64,000 bases of DNA from Rhodococcoides kroppenstedtii (GCF_900111805.1 NZ_FOJN01000006.1:62001-126000); one strand, 5' to 3'; shown: positions 49,999 to 59,552, counted from the first letter of the stretch. Program-made: numbers and translations. The notes: generated by a model from the sequence alone, not told the origin.

Positions 49999-51268
49999 TC
50001 AGTGGGCGAACGCGCGGGCGTGCGAGTGACCGTCGCGGCCCCGCAGAGATGTCACCACCTCGTCGATCGCGTCGCACAGTTGTCGGGCCAGATCCGCCGA
50101 GAAGCCCTCGCGCACCACGATTCTCAGCACCGAGACATCCTCCGCGCGAGCGGGCATCGTGTAGGCCGGGACCTGCCAGCCGCGCGCCCGCAGCTCGTGG
50201 GAGATGTCGAACACCGTGAAGCCCGGGTCGCCGCGCAGGGCGAAGGCGACGGCGTCCGAGGCGGAGGAAGTTGAAGTACTGACCCACCACCTGGTTGCCG
50301 GGACGCGAGAAGTTCAGGGTGAAGGTCGGCATGTCCCCACCGAGGTAGTTCACGTGGAACACCAGGTCGTCGGGGAGGTCCTGCGATTCGCGCCAGACCA
50401 CGAAACCCAGTCCGGGATAGGTCAATCCGTACTTGTGGCCGCTGGCGTTGATCGACTTGACCCGCGGCAACCGGAAGTCCCACAGCAGATCGGGGTCGAG
50501 GAACGGGACGACGAATCCGCCGCTGGCGGCGTCGACGTGCACGGGTACGTCCGGACCGCCCGCCGCGGCCACGTCGTCGAGCGCCTCCGTGATCTCCCTG
50601 ACCGCCTCGAGCTCACCGGTGAAGGTGGTGCCGAGGATGGCGACGACGCCGATGGTGTTTTCGTCCACGGCCTTTCGGACCTGGTCGGGGGTGATGACGT
50701 ACCGGCCCGGTTCCATGTCGAGGTACTTCGGCTCCACGTCGAAGTACCGGCAGAACTTCTCCCAGACCACCTGAACGTTGGTGCCCAGCACCAGGTTCGG
50801 TCGGGTCGCGTCGTCTCCGGCGTCCTGGCGCCGAGCGCGCCACTGCCACTTCAGCGCCAGCCCGGCGAGCATCACGGCCTCGGACGATCCGATCGTGGAC
50901 ACCCCGGTCGCGCTCGACGGATCGGTCGCGTCGAGGTTCGGCGCGTTCCACAGATCGGCCACCATGTTGACGCAGCGCTGCTCGATCGCGGCCGTCGCCG
51001 GGTACTCGTCCTTGTCGATCATGTTCTTGTCGAACGTCTCGGCCATGAGCTTCTCGGCCTGCGGTTCCATGTACGTGGTGACGAACGTCGCCAGGTTCAG
51101 CCGCGAACTGCCGTCGAGCATCAACTCGTCGTGCACGAAGCGGTAGACCGCGTCGGGATCGGTGCGATCGGTGGGGAGCCGAAGGGCCGGAACGGGATCG
51201 TTCGCCAGGCGGCCCGTGTACGCAGGCGCGATGGTTCCGTCGGGGTGCGTGTCCGTCACCCTCGCCAC
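49999..51268 (-). pseudogene. gad: Glutamate decarboxylase, disrupted by an internal deletion/frameshift
   Basis: A PLP-dependent glutamate decarboxylase (glutamate to GABA, acid resistance). The first ~338 residues read normally, including the PLP lysine Lys279 in SINASGHKYG. After YFNFLRLGR the frame is lost. The genuine C-terminus (DISHELRARGWQVPAYTMP, then REGFSADLARQL) continues in another frame from about 50265 to the stop at 49999. About 40 residues that normally lie between are missing. The junction TCCGCCTCGGACGC (50252-50265) can be read in both frames, which suggests recombination between two short direct repeats. If translated, the upstream frame would run on to a nonsense tail. 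Confidence 0.85.
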
Positions 51269-51296
51269 GCTACTGCGAATCGGGACGGCGCGTGGG

Positions 51297-51920
51297 TCAC
51301 GTCAGGAGGCCGGCCGCCACGCGAAGGTCGGCGACCAAGCCGTCGAACGCCGCGTCGCGCTCGGCGTCGTCGGTCCGCAGGACGGCCGACGGATGCACGG
51401 TGGCCACGGCTTTCGCGTCCCCGAGCGCCAGGATCTCACCGCGGCTCGCCCCGATCCGGAACGACGGGCCCATCAGGGCCTGTGCCGCCGTGGCACCCAG
51501 CAGGACCACCACCTCGGGGTCGACGGCGCGCAGCTCCGCCTGCAACCACGGGTGGCACGCCGTGACCTCCGAGCGCAGCGGCTTCTGGTGAATGCGCCGC
51601 GGGCCCGACCCCCGCGTGAACTTGAAGTGCTTCACCGCATTGGTCACGTAGGTGACCTCCCGGTCGATGTCCGCCTGCGCCAGAGCGCGATTCAGCAGGA
51701 TGCCGGCGGGTCCGACGAAAGGTGCGGCCCGCCGGTCCTCCTGGTCACCGGGCTGTTCGCCGACGAGCATCATGCGCGCGCCTGCCGAACCCGCGCCGAA
51801 CACCACGTGCTCGGCCGGCTCCCACAGATCGCACCCCCGGCACTCCCGCGCCGACATCGCGAGATCGGCCAGATCGAGGGTGTCGGGCACGAACGTGGCC
51901 GCGCCGGGGAACTTCGCCAT
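51297..51920 (-). CDS. udgX: UdgX-type uracil-DNA binding protein/glycosylase
   Basis: A 207-residue family 4-like uracil-DNA glycosylase of the UdgX class. Motif A is GEQPGDQED, motif B is HPSAVLR, and Fe-S cysteines start ECRGC (27, 30). The diagnostic insertion reads RRIH, with His111 at the position that forms a covalent bond to the abasic site in M. smegmatis UdgX (KRRIH there, GPRRIH here). ATG 51920 gives the length typical of UdgX. It is 28 nt from the broken gad gene and divergent from the SDR. Confidence 0.9.
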   Translation of the reverse strand: MAKFPGAATFVPDTLDLADLAMSARECRGCDLWEPAEHVVFGAGSAGARMMLVGEQPGDQEDRRAAPFVGPAGILLNRALAQADIDREVTYVTNAVKHFKFTRGSGPRRIHQKPLRSEVTACHPWLQAELRAVDPEVVVLLGATAAQALMGPSFRIGASRGEILALGDAKAVATVHPSAVLRTDDAERDAAFDGLVADLRVAAGLLT

Positions 51921-51967
51921 GGTTCGGCGAGTACCCGGAGTGCCGATCGCCACACCCCGAGGGCGGC

Positions 51968-51993
51968 GTTTGCCACCGGGACCGGCCGGGCAT
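51968..51993 (+). promoter_or_regulatory. Possible stress-sigma (SigB/SigF-type) promoter of the SDR
   Basis: GTTT (51968-51971), a 16-bp spacer and GGGCAT (51988-51993) approximate the GTTT-N15-17-GGGTAT pattern, 79 nt before the SDR start. One mismatch in the -10. Confidence 0.35.
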
Positions 51994-52072
51994 GCGGCAG
52001 CAACGACCCGATGGAAACCACCCGTCGCCTCCGTTCCGATTCCGCCCACCACCCCCCGGTTGGAGCATCGCC

Positions 52073-52966
52073 GTGACCGATCAGTACACCTTCACCGACC
52101 CCGTGACGCAGTACCGGCAGGAGGGGTTCCCGGAGCAGCATCAGGACCCGCCCGGCCTCGCCGCCGATCTCGAGCCCCGTGCCGATCACGGCGAACGGTC
52201 CTACCGCGGCACCGGCCGGCTGACCGGCCGCAAGGCGTTGATCACCGGTGCCGATTCCGGCATCGGGCGTGCCGTCGCCATCGCCGTCGCCCGTGAAGGC
52301 GCCGACGTCGTCCTCAATTACCTCCCGTCCGAGGAGCAGGACGCACAGGAGGTCGCCGACCTGGTCCGCGAGGCAGGCCGGACCGCCGTCCTCGCCCCCG
52401 CCGACCTTACCGACGAGCAGGCCACCCGCGGCCTCGTCCGCACCACCGTCGACGCCTTCGGTGGCATCGACCTGCTGGTCGCCGTCGCGGGCAAGCAGCA
52501 GTATGTCGAGAAGCTCGAGGACCTCACTCCGGAGCAGTTCGACGCCACGTTCAAGACCAACGTCTACTCGTTGTTCTGGATCGTCCAGGAGGCCGTGCCG
52601 CACATGCCGGCCGGATCGACCATCGTCACCACCAGCTCGATCCAGGCCTACACGCCGTCGCCGGGACTCGTGGACTACGCGACCACCAAGATGGCCATCA
52701 ACACCATGAGCAAGGCGCTCGCCCAGCAGCTCGCGCCCCGCGGCATTCGCGTGAACGTCGTTGCGCCGGGGCCGTTCTGGACTCCGTTGCAGGCGTCGGG
52801 CGGACAGCCGACCTCGGCGTTGCCGGAGTTCGGACAGGAGACGCCGCTGGGCCGCGCGGGTCAGCCGGCCGAGCTGGCCGCGGCGTACGTCTACCTTTCG
52901 TCCGCCGAGTCGAGCTACGTCACCGGTGACACCCTCAACGTCAACGGCGGTATGCCGACGCCGTGA
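52073..52966 (+). CDS. SDR oxidoreductase, general-stress-protein-39 type
   Basis: A 297-residue short-chain dehydrogenase with a ~50-residue N-terminal extension starting YTFTDPVTQY, typical of the YdaD/YhdF stress group. The cofactor motif is TGADSGIG, the active site Tyr-Lys is in YATTK, and NVVAPGPFWTPL and the closing VTGDTLNVNGGM follow. The substrate is unknown. The start is GTG 52073 with GGAG 7 nt upstream. Confidence 0.9.
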   Translation: MTDQYTFTDPVTQYRQEGFPEQHQDPPGLAADLEPRADHGERSYRGTGRLTGRKALITGADSGIGRAVAIAVAREGADVVLNYLPSEEQDAQEVADLVREAGRTAVLAPADLTDEQATRGLVRTTVDAFGGIDLLVAVAGKQQYVEKLEDLTPEQFDATFKTNVYSLFWIVQEAVPHMPAGSTIVTTSSIQAYTPSPGLVDYATTKMAINTMSKALAQQLAPRGIRVNVVAPGPFWTPLQASGGQPTSALPEFGQETPLGRAGQPAELAAAYVYLSSAESSYVTGDTLNVNGGMPTP

Positions 52967-53019
52967 CATCGGGCGTCGGCGGGCCGACGCCGCGACTCTT
53001 CACGCCTACCCTCGATGCC

Positions 53020-53469
53020 ATGACCGACGACGCCACCCTCGACCCGACCGACTCCACGCCCTCCGACCGTGAGGTGCTCGAGACGGTGGTGGCGCTGACC
53101 GCCTCTCGCCCCGCGCTGGCCGCGGTGCGGGAGGCGGCGTCGTCTCTGCTCGCGGAGCCGGAACCCGGGGTCACCGTCGACGCGGAGATCGTCGACGATC
53201 CGGTGGGCCCGCCGGTCGGAGTGGGCGTCACCGAACCGGGCCTCGCCGCGCCGGGCGCGGTGGAAGGATCGACCTGGACCGCGGACGGCGTCCCCACCTG
53301 GGACGGGGTGCGCGAGCGGGTCGAGGGGCGGTCGGGCACAGCGATGGGTGCGGCCGAGCTGGACGCCGAGAGCGCCGTTGGCCGCACGGAGGCCGAGAAG
53401 TTCGCCGAGCGCGAGCGGGCCGGCAAGGCGCGGCTCGAGGAGATCAGGAAGTCGATGCGGCGTCCCTGA
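53020..53469 (+). CDS. Hypothetical acidic protein
   Basis: A 149-residue Ala/Glu/Asp-rich soluble protein that I do not recognise. The N-terminal half contains a predicted helix (EVLETVVALTASRPALAAVREAA). The C-terminus is charged and helical (EAEKFAERERAGKARLEEIRKS). ATG 53020 is chosen because TACCCT ends 7 nt upstream, a leaderless pattern. A GTG at 52963 overlapping the SDR stop is an alternative. The 3' end overlaps the convergent symporter pseudogene by 26 bp. Confidence 0.6.
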   Translation: MTDDATLDPTDSTPSDREVLETVVALTASRPALAAVREAASSLLAEPEPGVTVDAEIVDDPVGPPVGVGVTEPGLAAPGAVEGSTWTADGVPTWDGVRERVEGRSGTAMGAAELDAESAVGRTEAEKFAERERAGKARLEEIRKSMRRP

Positions 53470-54440
53470 TCGCCTGCCGTTCGTACCGCGTGGCCAGCAT
53501 GGCGCACACCACCAGTTGGATCTGGTGGAAGATCAGCAGCGGCAGCACGATGATGCCGATGGGTTGTCCGGCGAACAGCACCGAGGCGATCGGCAGCCCG
53601 CTGGCCAGCGACTTCTTGGAGCCGCAGAACAGCACCACGATGCGGTCGGCGCGGTCGAAGCGACACAGCCGCCCGATCAGTACGGTCGCCCCCAGCACCA
53701 CCGCGAGCAGGACGCTGCACACGGCCACCCACCGCGGCGATGCGCCACGGCGAGAGCACCGACCACACGCCCTGCACGCGGGAGACGCTGAACGCGGCGT
53801 AGACGACCAGCAGAATCGACCCGCGGTCGACGAGCTTGGTGGCCGACGCGTGCCGCTGTACCCACCCCGCGATGCGTCGGCGGGCGAGTTGGCCGAGGAG
53901 GAACGGGACCAGCAGTTGGAGGAGGATGTCGCCGATCGCGGAGGCGTCGACGCTCGCCTCACCCGTCGTCGTCACCAGCAGGACGACCAGGAGCGGCGTG
54001 ACGACGACGCCCAGCAGGTTGGACACCGACGCGCTGACGACGGCGCCGGCGACGTTGCCGCGGGCGATCGAGGTGAAGGCGATCGACGACTGGATGGTCG
54101 ACGGGACCAGGCACAGGTAGAGCATGCCGGTGTACAGCTCGTCGGTGAGGACGGTCGGCGCGAGCACCCGCAGGACGAGTCCGAGCAGCGGGAACAGCAG
54201 GTACGTGCACCCGAGGACGACGGCGTGCAGCCGCCAGTGCGTCAGCCCGTCGAGGGCGTCGCGCGGCGACAGTCTGGTGCCGTAGAGGAAGAACAGCAGC
54301 GCGATCGCGGCGACGGTGACGGCGTGCAGGACGTCGGATGCGCTGCCCGTCGCCGGCAGCAGGGTCGCGAGGATCGCGACGCCGAAGATCGCGAGGACGA
54401 AGCCGTCCAGAGCAGCGGCCACCCGCCGCAGCAGGCTCAT
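53444..54440 (-). pseudogene. Bile acid:sodium symporter-like protein, single-base frameshift
   Basis: An SBF-like (PF13593) membrane transporter of about 330 residues. The first ~235 residues read from ATG 54440 with seven or so helices and the conserved LVPSTIQSSIAFTSIARGN. Near 53725-53733 (CCACCCACC on the plus strand) one extra base moves the frame. The remaining conserved part, with VLFCGSKKSLASGLP, continues in the next frame to TGA at 53444. Deleting one base restores an uninterrupted family-like protein. It could be a real mutation or a sequencing error. Confidence 0.8.
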
Positions 54441-54441
54441 G

Positions 54442-54861
54442 TCAGGCGGGCTTGCAGGCGTCCTTGAGGCTGCACGAGATGCAGGAATGGCCGCAGCCGC
54501 CCTGCTCGTCGGGTGCGGGCGCGGCGGCGGCCGCGGCGCGGGTACCCATCGTGCCGCCGTAAGCGGCCGAGACGAGTGCGGCCGCCGTGGTGACGGCCGC
54601 GGCGATCACACCGAAGAGACCGCCGGGCGCGACGGCGGCGACGGCGCCGAGCAGCAACATCACGGCGGCGGCCGCGGTGGTGGGGGCGGCCACCTTGTTG
54701 GCGAGGGCGAAGGACTCGTCGCTGGCCATGCTCGCGTCGGTGCGCACGCCGACCAGGGCGTTGCGACGCAGGCGCCCGCGCAGCCCGAGGACCGCGACCA
54801 CGCCGAGGGCGACGGCGGCGGCCAGGAGCAGGACGAACAGAATCACGGACACGACGATCAC
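54442..54861 (-). CDS. SdpI-like membrane protein with C-terminal Cys cluster
   Basis: A 139-residue protein with three to four membrane helices and the [21 protein letters not shown] motif of SdpI-type immunity/integral proteins. The last 20 residues add an unusual [15 protein letters not shown] cluster of four cysteines and one histidine, possibly metal-binding. The start is GTG 54861, with a TAAACT -10 element ending 7 nt upstream. It is divergent from leuS. Confidence 0.75.
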   Translation of the reverse strand: MIVVSVILFVLLLAAAVALGVVAVLGLRGRLRRNALVGVRTDASMASDESFALANKVAAPTTAAAAVMLLLGAVAAVAPGGLFGVIAAAVTTAAALVSAAYGGTMGTRAAAAAAPAPDEQGGCGHSCISCSLKDACKPA

Positions 54862-54868
54862 GATGCCC

Positions 54869-54874
54869 AGTTTA
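54869..54874 (-). promoter_or_regulatory. Leaderless -10 element of the SdpI-like gene
   Basis: TAAACT on the minus strand, 7 nt before the GTG start, back-to-back with the leuS promoter. Confidence 0.5.
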
Positions 54875-54917
54875 CGGTCCGTCGGTGACCGGGCCGATCA
54901 CGGCCCGGGGCACGCTT

Positions 54918-54923
54918 TACGCT
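54918..54923 (+). promoter_or_regulatory. Leaderless -10 element of leuS
   Basis: TACGCT ends 6 nt before the GTG start of leuS. No Shine-Dalgarno is present, which supports a leaderless mRNA. Confidence 0.5.
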
Positions 54924-54929
54924 GGTCGC

Positions 54930-57785
54930 GTGACTTCGCAGCCTGACACCACCGCCGAGACGACCCCCGGACACCGCTACACGGCGGACCTCGCGGGCTC
55001 CATCGAGGCGCGGTGGCAGAAGCGCTGGGCCGACGAGGGGACGTTCGCGGCGCCCAACCCGGTGGGGGACCTCGCCGCCGACGGCGACCTCCCGGCGGAC
55101 AAGCTGTTCGTCCAGGACATGTTCCCGTATCCGTCGGGCAGCGGCCTGCACGTCGGGCATCCGCTGGGGTACATCGCCACCGACGTGTTCGCCCGCTATC
55201 ACCGCATGCGGGGTCGCAACGTGCTGCACACGCTCGGCTACGACGCCTTTGGACTGCCGGCCGAGCAGTACGCCGTGCAGACCGGTACCCACCCGCGCAC
55301 CACCACCGACGCGAACATTGCCAACATGCGTCGTCAGCTCGGCCGTCTCGGGCTGGGCCACGACATGCGCCGGTCGGTCGCGACGACGGACGTCGACTTC
55401 TACCACTGGACACAGTGGATCTTCCTGCAGATCCACGGGGCCTGGTACGACGCCGAGGCGGGACGCGCGCGTCCGGTCGCCGAGCTGGAGGCCGAATTCG
55501 AGTCCGGGGCGCGCACTCTCGACGACGGCCGCGTCTGGTCCGAGCTCACGGCCGCCGAGCGTCGTGAGGTCATCGACGGGTATCGGTTGGTGTATCAGTC
55601 GAATTCGTTGGTCAACTGGTGCCCCGGTCTGGGTACGGTGCTGGCCAACGAGGAGGTCACGGCGGACGGCCGCAGCGATCGTGGCAACTTCCCGGTGTTC
55701 CGGAAGAACCTGCGGCAGTGGATGATGCGCATCACCGCGTACTCCGACCGGTTGATCGACGATCTGGACCTGTTGGACTGGCCGGAGAAGGTCAAGACCA
55801 TGCAGCGCAACTGGATCGGGCGCTCGCGCGGTGCGCAGGTGCGGTTCGACGCCCAGCTGCCGCACGGCACGGGGACCGCCGGCATCGAGGTCTTCACCAC
55901 GCGTCCGGACACGCTGTACGGCGCCACCTACGTCGTGCTCGCTCCGGAACACCCTCTGGTGGACGACATCACGGCCGTCGCGTGGCCCGCGGACGTCGAC
56001 GCGCGGTGGACCCTCGGGGAGGGCACGCCCCTGCAGGCGATCGGCGCGTACCGCCGCGCGATCGCCGCGAAGTCCGACCTCGAGCGGCAGGAGAACAAGG
56101 AGAAGACGGGCGTCTTCACCGGGTCCTACGCCGTCAACCCCGTCACCGGAGAGTCGGTGCCGGTGTTCGTGGCCGACTACGTGCTGACCGGCTACGGCAC
56201 CGGCGCGATCATGGCGGTTCCCGCGCACGATCAGCGCGACTGGGAATTCGCGACGGCGTTCGGTCTGCCCGTGGTGCAGGTGATCTCGGGCGGCGACGTC
56301 ACCGAATCGGCGTGGACCGGCGACGGGACACTGGTCGCGTCGGGCGATCTCGACGGGCTGACGGTCGACGAGGCCAAGACTCGGGTGATCGCGCAGCTCG
56401 AGGAGAAGGGCACGGGGCGCGGCACCATCCAGTACAAGCTGCGGGACTGGCTGTTCGCTCGGCAGCGGTACTGGGGCGAGCCGTTCCCGGTGGTCTACGA
56501 CGCCGACGGCATTGCCCACGCCCTGCCCGAGTCCGCACTGCCGGTGGAACTTCCGGACGTCGAGGACTACGCGCCGGTGTCGTTCGACCCCGACGACGCC
56601 GACAGCGAGCCGTCGCCGCCGCTGGCCAAGGCAACCGACTGGGTGCACGTCGACCTCGATCTCGGTGACGGTCTGCAGACCTACACGCGCGACACCAACG
56701 TCATGCCGCAGTGGGCGGGCAGCTCGTGGTACCAGCTGCGGTACATCGACCCCACCAACGCCGACACGCTGTGCGCTCCCGAGAACGAGGCGTACTGGAT
56801 GGGCCCGCGTCCGGACGTCCACGGCGAGAACGATCCCGGTGGCCTCGACCTGTACGTGGGCGGCGTGGAACACGCTGTGCTGCACCTGCTTTACGCGCGC
56901 TTCTGGCACAAGGTGCTCTTCGACCTCGGGCACGTGAGCTCGAAGGAGCCGTACCGGCGCCTGTACAACCAGGGCTACATCCAGGCTTACGCGTTCACCG
57001 ACGCTCGCGGGGTGTACGTCCCGGCCGACGAGGTGGTCGAGCGCGACGGGCAGTACTTCTTCCAGGACCAGCCGGTGACCCGCGAGTACGGGAAGATGGG
57101 CAAGTCGCTGAAGAACTCCGTCTCCCCCGACGAGATCTTCACCGAGTACGGCGCGGACACGCTCCGGGTGTACGAGATGTCGATGGGCCCGCTGGACACC
57201 TCGCGGCCCTGGGCCACCAAGGACGTCGTCGGAGCGCAGCGATTCCTGCAGCGCGTGTGGCGGCTCGTCGTCGACGAGGAGACCGGTGCGCTGCGGGTGA
57301 CCGAGGACGTCCCCTCGGACGACACCCTGCGTGCGGTGAACCGGGCGATCGAGGGCGTGGACGCGGATTACGCTGCGCTACGGGACAACACGGCCGGTGC
57401 GAAGCTGATCGAGCTGACCAACCACCTGACCAAGGAGTACCCGGCCGGCGCCCCACGCAGCGCCGTCGAACCGTTGGTGCTGATGCTCGCGCCTCTGGCG
57501 CCGCACATCGCGGAGGAACTCTGGACCCTGCTCGGCCACAGTGGATCTCTCGCACACGGCCCCTTCCCGGTCGCCGACGAGACGTGGCTGGTCGACGACA
57601 CCGTCGACTACCCCATCCAGGTCAACGGCAAGGTCCGCAGCCGGATCAGTGTGGCGGCGGACGCGTCCCGCGAGGCCGTGCAGTCGGCGGCGCTGGCCGA
57701 CGAGAAGATCGTCGCGTTGCTGAACGGCGGGCAGCCCAAGAAGGTCATCGTGGTCCCCGGTCGCATGGTGAACGTGGTGCTCTGA
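54930..57785 (+). CDS. leuS: Leucyl-tRNA synthetase
   Basis: A 951-residue class I synthetase charging tRNA-Leu. The HIGH-like motif is [15 protein letters not shown] near residue 75, the CP1 editing domain is in the middle (includes [10 protein letters not shown]), and the KMSKS-like loop is KMGKS. The actinobacterial length is typical. GTG 54930 is chosen because an in-frame upstream GTG would lack both SD and promoter. It is convergent with pirin, with stops 6 nt apart. Confidence 0.97.
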   Translation: MTSQPDTTAETTPGHRYTADLAGSIEARWQKRWADEGTFAAPNPVGDLAADGDLPADKLFVQDMFPYPSGSGLHVGHPLGYIATDVFARYHRMRGRNVLHTLGYDAFGLPAEQYAVQTGTHPRTTTDANIANMRRQLGRLGLGHDMRRSVATTDVDFYHWTQWIFLQIHGAWYDAEAGRARPVAELEAEFESGARTLDDGRVWSELTAAERREVIDGYRLVYQSNSLVNWCPGLGTVLANEEVTADGRSDRGNFPVFRKNLRQWMMRITAYSDRLIDDLDLLDWPEKVKTMQRNWIGRSRGAQVRFDAQLPHGTGTAGIEVFTTRPDTLYGATYVVLAPEHPLVDDITAVAWPADVDARWTLGEGTPLQAIGAYRRAIAAKSDLERQENKEKTGVFTGSYAVNPVTGESVPVFVADYVLTGYGTGAIMAVPAHDQRDWEFATAFGLPVVQVISGGDVTESAWTGDGTLVASGDLDGLTVDEAKTRVIAQLEEKGTGRGTIQYKLRDWLFARQRYWGEPFPVVYDADGIAHALPESALPVELPDVEDYAPVSFDPDDADSEPSPPLAKATDWVHVDLDLGDGLQTYTRDTNVMPQWAGSSWYQLRYIDPTNADTLCAPENEAYWMGPRPDVHGENDPGGLDLYVGGVEHAVLHLLYARFWHKVLFDLGHVSSKEPYRRLYNQGYIQAYAFTDARGVYVPADEVVERDGQYFFQDQPVTREYGKMGKSLKNSVSPDEIFTEYGADTLRVYEMSMGPLDTSRPWATKDVVGAQRFLQRVWRLVVDEETGALRVTEDVPSDDTLRAVNRAIEGVDADYAALRDNTAGAKLIELTNHLTKEYPAGAPRSAVEPLVLMLAPLAPHIAEELWTLLGHSGSLAHGPFPVADETWLVDDTVDYPIQVNGKVRSRISVAADASREAVQSAALADEKIVALLNGGQPKKVIVVPGRMVNVVL

Positions 57786-57791
57786 CTGGAC

Positions 57792-58535
57792 TCATGCTGC
57801 GGCGGAGTGCATCTCCCAGACCAGGATCTCGCTCGGGATCGTCGCCGTGATGCGGTGACCGCCGCCGCCGGTGAGCCGAACGGCGTCGCCCTGGCGTAGC
57901 TCGTCGCCGCCCGTCGTCGCCTCGCCGCGCGCGAGGAAGACGTGAACGTACGGCGCATCCGGTACGGTGATCGGCTGTCCCGCAGCCGGTCTCGCGACGT
58001 GCAGTGCGGCGTCGCGATTGCCGAGCGTGACCGCTGCTCGCCCGGCGTGGGATTCCCGGCCGGACGCGACCACGACCAGGTCGCCGCCGGCGAGGGCGTC
58101 GGACACGTCGCGTTCCTCGTAGGACGGTGCGGTGTCCGGGGTGCTGGGCGGGATCCACATCTGCACGACGCGCAGCGGCTGCCGCGAGGTGTAGCCGTTG
58201 TCGTTGCGTTCCGAGTGCAGGACGCCGGAGCCCGCACTCATCCGCTGGATCACCCCGGGCCGGAGGACACCGGTGTGGCCCACCGAATCCTCGTGTCGCA
58301 GTGTTCCGTCGAGCACCCAGGTGATGATCTCCATGTTGCGGTGGTGGTGACGGTCGAACCCCTCGCCGGGCGCGACGGTGTCCTCGTTGTGCACCAGCAG
58401 CAGCCCGTGCGCGGCACTCGCGAGGTCGAAGTTGCCGGTGGCGGGGAAGGACTGCCAGGAGTCGATCGCGCCATCCCACCAGTGCTTCCGGTCGGCGCTG
58501 CGGACGATGCGCGCGGTGGTGCCCTCGGTGGTCAT
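57792..58535 (-). CDS. Pirin family protein
   Basis: A 247-residue bicupin. The N-terminal cupin carries the metal-binding cluster HHHRNMEIITWVL and, later, a His/Glu pair in SGVLHSERN. Pirins may be quercetinase-like dioxygenases or redox-sensitive co-regulators, and the role is not assignable here. ATG 58535 is used. A 23-bp tandem duplication covers this start and creates an overlapping upstream mini-ORF. Confidence 0.9.
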   Translation of the reverse strand: MTTEGTTARIVRSADRKHWWDGAIDSWQSFPATGNFDLASAAHGLLLVHNEDTVAPGEGFDRHHHRNMEIITWVLDGTLRHEDSVGHTGVLRPGVIQRMSAGSGVLHSERNDNGYTSRQPLRVVQMWIPPSTPDTAPSYEERDVSDALAGGDLVVVASGRESHAGRAAVTLGNRDAALHVARPAAGQPITVPDAPYVHVFLARGEATTGGDELRQGDAVRLTGGGGHRITATIPSEILVWEMHSAAA

Positions 58536-58563
58536 GTCGAGGTGCCCTCGGTGGTCATGTCGA
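58518..58563 (-). repeat. 23-bp tandem duplication at the pirin start
   Basis: Two perfect adjacent copies of a 23-bp unit (58518-58540 and 58541-58563; GGTGCCCTCGGTGGTCATGT... on the plus strand). Each contains the pirin ATG and first codons. Because 23 is not a multiple of three, the outer ATG is out of frame with pirin. Confidence 0.95.
58532..58558 (-). other. Eight-codon upstream mini-ORF overlapping the pirin start
   Basis: The duplicated ATG at 58558 encodes MTTEGTST and stops at TGA 58532-58534, overlapping the pirin ATG as ATGA. It could couple or dampen pirin translation (inference). Confidence 0.5.
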
Positions 58564-58595
58564 GCGGAACCCCCGCGCTGCGGTCGCCATTCCCG

Positions 58596-59393
58596 TCACC
58601 GTTCCAGCCGAAGGTCCTCCGGGCCGGTCAGCTCGATCCATGGTGTGGGCCGGGCGGCGGGAACCGGGGCGAGACGGTCCGCGTTTACGAGCAGCGGCAT
58701 GGCGAGTTCGGTTGCGGCGGCGATGTCCGCGATCGGCACCTGGTAGGTGCGGTACGCCCCGAGCGGGGGGACGTCCGCGGCCCGGACGCCGCGCTCCCGA
58801 ATCGGACCGAGTGACGCCGTCTGGTCGAGCACGTATCCGGTGGCGGCGAGGCTCTCCTCCTGTGCCCACGCCGCGACCTTGAAGAACCGTCGGGGGATCG
58901 AGACACCCCGGTACACCGGATCGTCCGACTCGAACAGGCACCCCGTGAACACCGAGAGCCGTTCCCCGTACTGCCGGGCGTGGTCCAACACGTAGTCCTC
59001 GAGGCCGAGCCACAGTGTCTTCGACTGATTGAGGGTCGCCGTCTGCGGGGCGCACACCGTGTAGTGGAACGTGTCGGCGTTGGCGCGCTCGGCGTCCTCG
59101 CCCCACACCGGATCGCGGCGTCGAACCAGGTGACCGCGATCGAGGTCGTTGGCGGAGTACAGCTCCGGTCCCGCCTGCTGCGTCTCCGGAAGTCGGGGGT
59201 CGAGCCGCCAGTCGTCACCTCGCTCGACGTCCCGCAGATCGCTGCCGTCGATGTTCACCGCGGTCACGGCGGCCAGCCTTCGTCTCGTGTCCATCGACAC
59301 CGCGAAGTGCGTGTAGTCGAGGATGACCAGGCCGTCCCGCGACGGGATCGGGAGGGCGTCGGCGGTCCCGAGGAAGCTCGCGTCGTAGGTCAT
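58596..59393 (-). CDS. DNA/RNA non-specific endonuclease (NucA/Serratia type)
   Basis: A 265-residue beta-beta-alpha-metal nuclease. The active-site motif is NDLDRGHLVRR (82-92) with general base His88, and the Mg-binding Asn lies in TATLNQS (about 122). There is no signal peptide or visible immunity gene, so a secreted toxin role is not supported, and a cytosolic location is unusual for this family. It could be a nutrient or defence nuclease. The start is ATG 59393. Confidence 0.88.
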   Translation of the reverse strand: MTYDASFLGTADALPIPSRDGLVILDYTHFAVSMDTRRRLAAVTAVNIDGSDLRDVERGDDWRLDPRLPETQQAGPELYSANDLDRGHLVRRRDPVWGEDAERANADTFHYTVCAPQTATLNQSKTLWLGLEDYVLDHARQYGERLSVFTGCLFESDDPVYRGVSIPRRFFKVAAWAQEESLAATGYVLDQTASLGPIRERGVRAADVPPLGAYRTYQVPIADIAAATELAMPLLVNADRLAPVPAARPTPWIELTGPEDLRLER

Positions 59394-59445
59394 ACGACCC
59401 AGTCAGCCACACCGCGGTGACGGTGGGGTGAACTGCGCCCGCCGG

Positions 59446-59525
59446 ACCTGCGTGGCTGCACACAGGTCGACCGCACGGGCGGGATCCCGGCGACTCGGCC
59501 GTCCTGTGTGCACGGAGGCAGGTCG
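59446..59525. repeat. 80-bp palindromic repeat, copy A
   Basis: An 80-bp element with terminal arms GACCTGC/GGCAGGTC and inner arms TGCACACAGG/CCTGTGTGCA around a core containing CGGGATCCCG. It is about 87% identical (70 of 80) to copy B at 60069-60148. It lies in the gap after the acetyltransferase gene and before the endonuclease gene. Confidence 0.9.
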
Positions 59526-59548
59526 GGCTCGGAGGCAAGTCGGGCTCG
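59515..59548. repeat. 17-bp tandem repeat x2 beside repeat copy A
   Basis: GGAGGCAGGTCGGGCTC is followed directly by a copy with one base changed, extending from the end of repeat A to just before the acetyltransferase stop. Confidence 0.85.
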
Positions 59549-59552
59549 GAGC

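Noticed and set aside
50124..50483. Minus-strand frame of 119 codons inside gad as a separate gene
   Set aside because: It is the third frame across the gad pseudogene with Arg/Pro-rich shadow composition.
58596..59393. Endonuclease considered as a secreted toxin with immunity partner
   Set aside because: No signal peptide, no toxin-delivery domain and no small adjacent immunity gene; pirin and the repeat region flank it.
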